Part shown: positions 58,722 through 64,000 of the stretch, piece after piece | Numbering within the stretch: position 1 is the stretch's first letter | How the letters are laid out: every line of letters starts with the position of its first letter | Origin: Glutamicibacter mishrai | Lineage (GTDB): Bacteria > Actinomycetota > Actinomycetes > Actinomycetales > Micrococcaceae | Direction of reading: 5' to 3' | DNA length: 64,000 nt | Assembly: GCF_012221945.1 (NCBI RefSeq) | Contig: NZ_CP032549.1 | Span: forward strand, 2,914,001 to 2,978,000 | Position numbers and translations under genes: made by a program | The notes under the pieces: generated by a model | The model's input: only the letters and a program-made list of their open reading frames with translations | Database searches by the model: none | Told to the model about the DNA's origin: nothing

Positions 58722-59861
58722 TTACAGTGCGCGTTGCTCTGAGCCGTTGTAGGCAGAGAGCGGGCGGATCAGCGCATTTGCTGCGCGCTGTTCGAAGATG
58801 TGGCTCGTCCAGCCGGTAATGCGAGCCGCGATGAAGATCGGCGTGAACATTTCGGTGTCGAAGCCCATCAGGTGATAGGTCGGCCCAGCCGGGTAATCCA
58901 GGTTTGGCTTGATGGATTTCGCTTCGTCCATGGCAGCTTCCAGCCCGTCATACAGCCCCAGCATCTCATGGCGGCCATAATGCTCGATCATCCGATCCAA
59001 AGCGGCTTTCATGGTTGGCACGCGGGAGTCGCCGTGCTTGTACACGCGGTGTCCGAAGCCCATGACTTTCTTCTTGGCAGCCAGCGCTTCTTCCATCCAT
59101 GCCTTGGCGCGCTTTGCCGCGTCTTCGCGGGTTTCGTCCTTGTTGATGCCGATCTCGGTGAAGGTGTGCATCACCGCTTCATTGGCACCGCCATGCAATG
59201 GGCCCTTCAAAGCTCCGATGGCGCCGGTGACCGCCGAGTGCAGATCCGACAGGGTTGAGGTGATCACGCGGGCGGTGAAGGTCGAGGCATTGAACGAGTG
59301 CTCGGCGTAGAGCACCATCGAGACGCGGAATGCATCAACCACTTCTGGGGCAGCTTCTTCGCCGAACGTCATCCACAGGAAGTTGGAGGAATAGTCTAAG
59401 TCTTCGCGGGGAGCGACGACGTCCAGTCCGCGGCGACGGCGCTGATCGTAAGCGACGACAGCCGGGAATGCTGCAAAGAGCTCCTTTGCCTTGAGCAGTT
59501 CGGCTTCGGGGGAGGAATTCTCGGCTTCAGGGTGGTTTGCGCCGATCACCGAGACCGCGGTGCGTCCAACGTCCATCGGGTGGCAGTCGGTGGGGAGCAA
59601 GTCGATCGCGGCCTTGACTCGGGGATCCAAGGCCCGGTTGGCTCGTTCAAAGGCGGTGAACTCGGTGAGTTCGCTTTGGGTCGGCAGCTCGCCCGTCCAC
59701 AGCAGCAGCGCGACTTCTTCGAACGACTTGCTGGCCGCTAGATCCTGGACCGGGTAGCCGCGGTACAGCAGCGAGTTGGTTTCCGGGTTGACCTTGGAGA
59801 CGGCGGTGTAGTCAACGACGACGCCTGCCAGGCCTTTTTTGATTTCCTCGGTGGTAGTCAT
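58722..59861 (-). CDS. prpC: 2-methylcitrate synthase / citrate synthase II
   Basis: A 379-residue citrate synthase-family enzyme that joins propionyl-CoA and oxaloacetate. GPLHGGANEAVM and MGFGHRVYKHGDSRVPTMK hold two catalytic histidines, and ITGWTSHIFEQRAANALIRP the C-terminal substrate loop. The short single-domain form and its position after prpD and prpB identify it as PrpC rather than the main GltA. ATG follows AGGAGCAAGA. Confidence 0.95.
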   Translation of the reverse strand: MTTTEEIKKGLAGVVVDYTAVSKVNPETNSLLYRGYPVQDLAASKSFEEVALLLWTGELPTQSELTEFTAFERANRALDPRVKAAIDLLPTDCHPMDVGRTAVSVIGANHPEAENSSPEAELLKAKELFAAFPAVVAYDQRRRRGLDVVAPREDLDYSSNFLWMTFGEEAAPEVVDAFRVSMVLYAEHSFNASTFTARVITSTLSDLHSAVTGAIGALKGPLHGGANEAVMHTFTEIGINKDETREDAAKRAKAWMEEALAAKKKVMGFGHRVYKHGDSRVPTMKAALDRMIEHYGRHEMLGLYDGLEAAMDEAKSIKPNLDYPAGPTYHLMGFDTEMFTPIFIAARITGWTSHIFEQRAANALIRPLSAYNGSEQRAL

Positions 59862-59902
59862 TCTTGCTCCTCTTCATTGCCGGAGAACTAATGCATTGGG
59901 GG

Positions 59903-59931
59903 TGCGCCGGCCGGGCGGGCCGACCGGCGCA
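59903..59931 (-). promoter_or_regulatory. Hairpin between prpB and prpC
   Basis: TGCGCCGG pairs with CCGGCGCA around an internal GC-rich loop in the 94-base gap. With no T-run it is more likely an mRNA-stability or processing element than a terminator. Confidence 0.4.
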
Positions 59932-59955
59932 TGGGGGTACTAATCTCGCGAGAAC

Positions 59956-60885
59956 CTAGAGGTTCGCGCTATTGGAATCAATGTCCAAGGTAGGGACCTG
60001 GAAATTGAAAATTCCGGTATCAAAGCGGTTGTAGGCTTCGTAGTCCACGAGCTCGTAGAGACGTGACCTGGTTAACATGTTATCCACCTCGCGCTGCTGG
60101 GTGCCATCTTCGCTGATCGCGTCCAGCACACGTTCGGCCGCGCCCATGGCGCTGCGCAGCAAGGTGACCGGGTAGATGATCAACGCGACACCGGCGTCGG
60201 CCAGTTCCTGGCGGTTGAACAATTCGGACTTGCCGAACTCGGTCATATTCGCCAGTACCGGCACGTCCACCGCGTTGCAGACGGCCTCGAACTCGGCGAC
60301 GTTCTTCATCGCTTCGGGGAAGATCGCATCGGCGCCGGCATCCACCATGGCCTTGGCCCGGTCGATCGCAGCGTCCAGGCCTTCCACCGCGCGGATGTCG
60401 GTGCGGGCCATGATCAGGAAGTTCTCATCGATTCGCGCGTCAGCGGCGGCAGCGATGCGCTTGAGCATGGTGTCGGTATCCACCACATTCTTGCCATCCA
60501 GGTGGCCGCAGCGCTTCGGGTTGAACTGGTCCTCGATATGGCAGCCAGCCAGCCCCGCGTATTCCAGGTCCTGGATGGTGCGGGCAACGTTCATCGGTTC
60601 GCCGAAGCCGGTGTCGGCATCCACGATCGCCGGCAGGTCGGACATGCGGGCGATCTGCCCGGCACGCGTGGCCACCTCGGTCAGCGAGGTCAGCCCGATG
60701 TCGGGCAGGCCCAGGTCGTTGGCGAGCACTGCGCCGGAGATGTAGATGCCGTCGAACTGCTTCTCGCTGATCAGCTTGGCCGAGAGCGGGTTGAAAGCTC
60801 CGGGGAACTGGCGGGCGGCACCCGGGGTGAGCATTTCGCGCAGCGCTTGGCGCTTCGCTGCTGGAGTCTTGGTTGAGTACAACAT
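59956..60885 (-). CDS. prpB: Methylisocitrate lyase
   Basis: A 309-residue enzyme of the isocitrate lyase superfamily that splits 2-methylisocitrate to pyruvate and succinate. The catalytic cysteine is Cys126 in KRCGHLDGK, and the Mg site is VDADTGFG. DLEYAGLAGCHIEDQ is also conserved. ATG 60885 is chosen because the family starts near MLYSTKTPA; it lies one base after the prpD stop (TAACATG), so the two are coupled. Confidence 0.96.
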   Translation of the reverse strand: MLYSTKTPAAKRQALREMLTPGAARQFPGAFNPLSAKLISEKQFDGIYISGAVLANDLGLPDIGLTSLTEVATRAGQIARMSDLPAIVDADTGFGEPMNVARTIQDLEYAGLAGCHIEDQFNPKRCGHLDGKNVVDTDTMLKRIAAAADARIDENFLIMARTDIRAVEGLDAAIDRAKAMVDAGADAIFPEAMKNVAEFEAVCNAVDVPVLANMTEFGKSELFNRQELADAGVALIIYPVTLLRSAMGAAERVLDAISEDGTQQREVDNMLTRSRLYELVDYEAYNRFDTGIFNFQVPTLDIDSNSANL

Positions 60886-60886
60886 G

Positions 60887-62404
60887 TTAGAACAGGCCCT
60901 TCGGTGCGGCCGCAGGATCGATAACGCCGGCCGCGGCAACGATGTTCAGCTGGTCCAATTCGCCGGCGGCGAGGTTTTCCAGGTTTTCGGCGGCCGCGAT
61001 GAAGCGGTTGATTTCAGCGTCGTCCACCAGGCCGGTGGCCAGGGTGCGGAACTTGTTGATGTACTGTTCGCGGGCGAAGGGACGTGCGCCCAGCGGGTGC
61101 GCGTCGGCCACGGCGATCTGATCGGTGATCACGGTGCCGTCGGTCAAGGTGATTTCCACCGAGCCGCCGAAGGCCTTCTCCGCGATGTCCAGCGAGTGGT
61201 AGCGGCGGGTCCACTCCGGGTCTTCCTCGGTGGTGACCTTGTGCCACAGCTCAACGGTGTCGGCACGGCCGGCACGCTCTGGCGAGTAGGAATCCACGTG
61301 ATGCCATGCGCCGTCCTGCAATGCAACGGTGAAGATGTATGGAATCGAGTGGTCCAGGGTTTCGCGGCTAGCGGTTGGATCGTACTTCTGCGGATCGTTG
61401 GCGCCGGAGCCGATGACGTAGTGGGTGTGGTGGCTGGTCTTGATCAGCACCGAGGCCACGTTCTTCGGATCGGCGGCTTCCGGGTGCTCGCCGTGCAGCT
61501 TGCGAGCCAGGTCGATCCAGGCCTGGGCCTGGTATTCGGCCGAGTGTTCCTTGGTGTAGGTGTCCAGGATGGCGCGCTTGGCTTCGCCGGCCTCTGGCAG
61601 CGGAACCTCGTAGGCGGCGTCCTTGCCGTCGAGCATCCATGCGATCACGCCGTCTTCGCCTTCGTAGATCGGCACTGGGGAGGTCTGGCCGCGCATGGCG
61701 CGGTCGGCTGCTTCGACGGCCATCTTGCCGGCGAAGGCCGGGGCATGGGCCTTCCAGGTGGAGATTTCGCCCTTGCGCGACTGGCGGGTGGCGGTGGTGG
61801 TGTGCAGCCCCTGGCCAACAGCCTGGAAGATGGTCTCGATGTCCAGGCCCAGCAGGGTGCCGATGCCGGCCGAGGCCGATGGGCCTAGGTGGGCTACGTG
61901 GTCGATCTTGTGTTTGTGCAGGCAGATGGCCTTGACCAGGTCCACCTGGATTTCGTAGCCGGTGGCGATGCCGCGGATCAAATCCTTGCCGGAAGCTCCG
62001 GTGTGCTGGGCGACGGCCAGGATCGGCGGGATGTTATCGCCCGGGTGGGAGTATTCGGCGGCCAGGAAGGTGTCGTGGTAGTCCAGTTCGCGCACTGCCA
62101 CGCCGTTGGCCCAGGCGGCCCATTCGGGGGAGACTTTTTCGGTGATGCCGAAGACCGAGGCGCCGGATCCGCCGGTGGATGGCGCGTGGGTCAGTGCCTG
62201 TGCCCGGGCGGCGATGATGGGTCCGCGGTTCAGCGACGCGATGGCCACCGAAGCGTTGTCGATGATGCGGTTGATAATCATGTCGGTCACTTCGGCGGTG
62301 ACCTCTACCGGGTCGGCGGCGACGGCGGCGATCTTATGTGCCAGCTGGTCTTCGCGGGCCAGGTTTTCCTCGGAGCGGTATACGCGTACAGGGTGCTTGA
62401 TCAT
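60887..62404 (-). CDS. prpD: 2-methylcitrate dehydratase
   Basis: A 505-residue MmgE/PrpD-family enzyme dehydrating 2-methylcitrate to methylaconitate. The core [20 protein letters not shown] and [23 protein letters not shown] segments ([20 protein letters not shown]) are typical. The start is ATG 62404, eight bases after AAAGG; ATG 62410 overlaps the regulator stop as ATGA and is also possible. The frame open to 62803 upstream lies inside the regulator gene and is not coding for PrpD. Confidence 0.95.
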   Translation of the reverse strand: MIKHPVRVYRSEENLAREDQLAHKIAAVAADPVEVTAEVTDMIINRIIDNASVAIASLNRGPIIAARAQALTHAPSTGGSGASVFGITEKVSPEWAAWANGVAVRELDYHDTFLAAEYSHPGDNIPPILAVAQHTGASGKDLIRGIATGYEIQVDLVKAICLHKHKIDHVAHLGPSASAGIGTLLGLDIETIFQAVGQGLHTTTATRQSRKGEISTWKAHAPAFAGKMAVEAADRAMRGQTSPVPIYEGEDGVIAWMLDGKDAAYEVPLPEAGEAKRAILDTYTKEHSAEYQAQAWIDLARKLHGEHPEAADPKNVASVLIKTSHHTHYVIGSGANDPQKYDPTASRETLDHSIPYIFTVALQDGAWHHVDSYSPERAGRADTVELWHKVTTEEDPEWTRRYHSLDIAEKAFGGSVEITLTDGTVITDQIAVADAHPLGARPFAREQYINKFRTLATGLVDDAEINRFIAAAENLENLAAGELDQLNIVAAAGVIDPAAAPKGLF

Positions 62405-62406
62405 AA

Positions 62407-63054
62407 TCATTGCCTTTCTGATCCGACCGCATGGGCCATGATGTGGGTGAAGGATTGGTGCAGATGAACTGTGGTGGCTGCCGAGGCAACCTCGGGATTC
62501 CCGCTGGCAATCGCCCGCGCTATGGCGGCGTGTTCGCCGGCGGAGGCCTTGAGCCGTTCGGGGTTGTCCTTGGCCATGCGTCTTACCCTTTGCAGGTGGA
62601 CCCGCAGGGTCCTCAGTGCGTTGGACAGGTATTTGTTGTTCGCTGCTTCGTCGATGGAATCGTCGAGCAGCTGCACTAGCTGGTAATACGCCTCGCGGGT
62701 TCCCGGGATCTCGACCTCGTGGGCGGCATCCTCGAAACGCTGCGCCAGTTCTGCGAAGCTTGCGCGTTGCTCTGAACCGGCCGCTTGCCGAGCGCTGGCG
62801 CATTCCAGCGCCACGCGCAGGACGAACAGGTCTTCCACGTGGTCTTCGCTGACCTCCGAGACGACCGTGCCGCGTCCGCGTTGCTGTACTGCCAGTCCGT
62901 CAGCAACCAGTCGCCCCAGCGCTTCGCGAACGGGCGTCCGCGATACTCCCAGGCGTTCTGACTGCTCAACTTCGGCAAGTACGGTACCCGGAGCCAAGCG
63001 CCATTCGACAATGTCGGCGCGGAGGCTCTCGTAAACCTTGTCGCTTGCTCTCAT
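62407..63054 (-). CDS. GntR/FCD-family transcriptional regulator of the prp genes
   Basis: A 215-residue regulator. The N-terminal winged helix reads [20 protein letters not shown] (32-51), the GntR signature. The C-terminal all-helical FCD domain (about 78-205) has the metal/ligand-site histidines spread over EHAAIARAI and [12 protein letters not shown]. It heads the prpDBC operon and is divergent from prpE, so methylcitrate or a related acid is the likely ligand. Two GTATAC sites lie in the divergent region. Confidence 0.9.
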   Translation of the reverse strand: MRASDKVYESLRADIVEWRLAPGTVLAEVEQSERLGVSRTPVREALGRLVADGLAVQQRGRGTVVSEVSEDHVEDLFVLRVALECASARQAAGSEQRASFAELAQRFEDAAHEVEIPGTREAYYQLVQLLDDSIDEAANNKYLSNALRTLRVHLQRVRRMAKDNPERLKASAGEHAAIARAIASGNPEVASAATTVHLHQSFTHIMAHAVGSERQ

Positions 63055-63062
63055 GCTGCAAT

Positions 63063-63137
63063 TGTATACACAGAACTAACAAAAATGGGAGTTCGGATAA
63101 AAAAGCCGCAGAAATTTTCAATTTATGTATACACAGA
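63063..63137. promoter_or_regulatory. Paired operator sites between prp regulator and prpE
   Basis: TGTATACACAGA occurs at 63063-63074 and again at 63126-63137, in the same orientation and exactly 63 bp apart, i.e. six helical turns. Each centres on the palindrome TGTATACA, a typical GntR/FCD operator. Confidence 0.7.
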
Positions 63138-63239
63138 CCTTGCGGTGATGTGATTGCCCTCATAAAGTTGAAGCAGAGGACGACCTCAGTCACCACGCAG
63201 ATGCCGGGTAATGACGCCCGGTGTCAGGAGGAAAGAACA

Positions 63240-64000
63240 ATGGCACAGGAATACCGTCGGGCCTTTGCCCAAGCCACCAATGACCCCGCTGCTTTCTGGC
63301 TGCAAGCGGCCCAGGATCTCCAATGGGACGTTGCTCCGCAGACGGCCATCGACGACTCGCGCAAGCCGCTGTATTCATGGTTCCCCGACGGGAAGCTCAA
63401 CCTTTCGGTCAACGCGCTCGATCGCCACGTCGCCGCAGGCCGCGGGGAGAGTACCGCGCTGATCTACGATTCCGCCATGCTCGGCAGCGTCGAATCGTAC
63501 ACCTATGCCCAGTTGCTCAGCGAAGTCGAGACCTTCGCCGGCGTGCTGGCTGGACGCGGTGTCACGACGGGGGACCGCGTGCTGATCTACCTGCCGATGA
63601 TCCCGCAAGCCATGATCGCGATGCTTGCCTGCGCTCGGCTTGGTGCTGTGCATTCGGTGGTCTTCGGCGGCTTCGCACCCAAGGAGCTGGCGGCCCGGAT
63701 TACCGACTGCGCACCGGTGGCTGTGGTGACCGCATCGGGCGGAATTGAGCCAAGCCGACGCATCGAATACCTGCCAGCGGTGGCTGAAGCCCTGTCCTTG
63801 GCCGAACCGGCAGTCAAAGACGTGATCGTGGCCCACCGCGATGGGTTCGAGCATGAGGTCAGCGAATACCGGAATCAGCCGATCAACGGCCAGGAGATCA
63901 ACTGGCTGGACTGGGAGGAACAAGCCCGGCAGGCAACTGCGGCCGACGCGGTCTCCGTGCCATCAACGCATCCGCTGTACGTGTTGTACACCTCGGGCAC
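63240..64000 (+). CDS. prpE: Propionate-CoA ligase, N-terminal part (runs off window)
   Basis: The first 253 residues of an acyl-CoA synthetase; no stop before the window end. The N-terminus (YRRAFAQATNDPAAFW) and VNALDRHVAAGRGESTALIY with the DSAMLGS that follows match PrpE rather than acetyl-CoA synthetase. VLIYLPMIPQAMIAMLACAR and HSVVFGGFAPKELAARI are conserved, and the sequence stops within the P-loop LYVLYTSGT. ATG follows AGGAGG by eight bases. It activates propionate for the divergent prpDBC genes. Confidence 0.92.
   Translation, partial: MAQEYRRAFAQATNDPAAFWLQAAQDLQWDVAPQTAIDDSRKPLYSWFPDGKLNLSVNALDRHVAAGRGESTALIYDSAMLGSVESYTYAQLLSEVETFAGVLAGRGVTTGDRVLIYLPMIPQAMIAMLACARLGAVHSVVFGGFAPKELAARITDCAPVAVVTASGGIEPSRRIEYLPAVAEALSLAEPAVKDVIVAHRDGFEHEVSEYRNQPINGQEINWLDWEEQARQATAADAVSVPSTHPLYVLYTSG

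Noticed and set aside
60887..62803. Longer PrpD starting near 62803
   Set aside because: The extra residues fall in the GntR regulator gene read in another frame and lack PrpD similarity; ATG 62404 has a good ribosome-binding site.

Overview
The window is a stretch of high-GC chromosome from an actinobacterium of the family Micrococcaceae, most likely an Arthrobacter or Glutamicibacter relative. The evidence is the gene content and order (hisB-hisH-priA with the dual-function PriA, tlyA-nadK-recN, a mycothiol-dependent isomerase family protein), frequent GTG starts, leaderless-looking promoters, and a complete rRNA operon with Micrococcaceae-type 16S sequence. Nearly all of it is housekeeping chromosome. 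I saw no prophage, transposase, integrative element, CRISPR array or tRNA gene.

Layout. 1-5.2 kb: end of the histidine operon (hisB end, hisH, a 49-residue membrane protein, priA), then an SseB-family protein, an MFS transporter, an acetyltransferase and a DUF1844 protein. 5.3-13.3 kb: the infC-rpmI-rplT ribosomal operon with a long structured leader and an AUC start on infC, a TrmH-type rRNA methyltransferase, a Nudix hydrolase, an LppM-like lipoprotein and pheST. 13.4-24.7 kb: small and accessory genes, then a TPM-domain membrane protein, a phosphopantetheinyl transferase, polyphosphate kinase 2, an M1 metallopeptidase and a 1,311-residue Pls/PosA-type NRPS-like synthetase, followed by a quinone oxidoreductase.

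24.8-35 kb: the arginine operon argC-J-B-D-F-R behind paired ARG boxes, then a DUF222/HNH protein and a macro-domain protein, then argH with its own ARG box; argG is not in the window. 35-40.4 kb: mycothiol-dependent isomerase-like protein, apt, a HelD-type helicase and tyrS. 40.4-46.6 kb: the rRNA operon (16S-23S-5S, no spacer tRNA) followed by tandem terminators.

46.9-57.8 kb: an RG-rich tandem-repeat protein with a TPR-like C-terminal region, a HAD-IIA phosphatase, a 57-residue protein, tlyA, nadK, recN (with a possible LexA box), pyrG, an ADP-ribose-type Nudix hydrolase, xerD and an MTH1-like Nudix hydrolase. 57.8-64 kb: a HTH/DUF2975 pair with a palindromic operator, then the methylcitrate cycle genes (GntR regulator, prpD, prpB, prpC) on the minus strand, divergent from a propionate-CoA ligase gene that runs off the end of the window.

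How the genes work together: the arg cluster makes arginine from glutamate under ArgR, which is encoded in the operon and probably binds at argC and argH. The prp block activates propionate and converts it to pyruvate and succinate under a GntR/FCD regulator. The 16.6-23.5 kb block pairs a carrier-protein-bearing synthetase with the transferase able to prime it and is the best candidate for an uncharacterised pathway. All calls rest on reading the sequence and recalling family motifs; no database search was possible.
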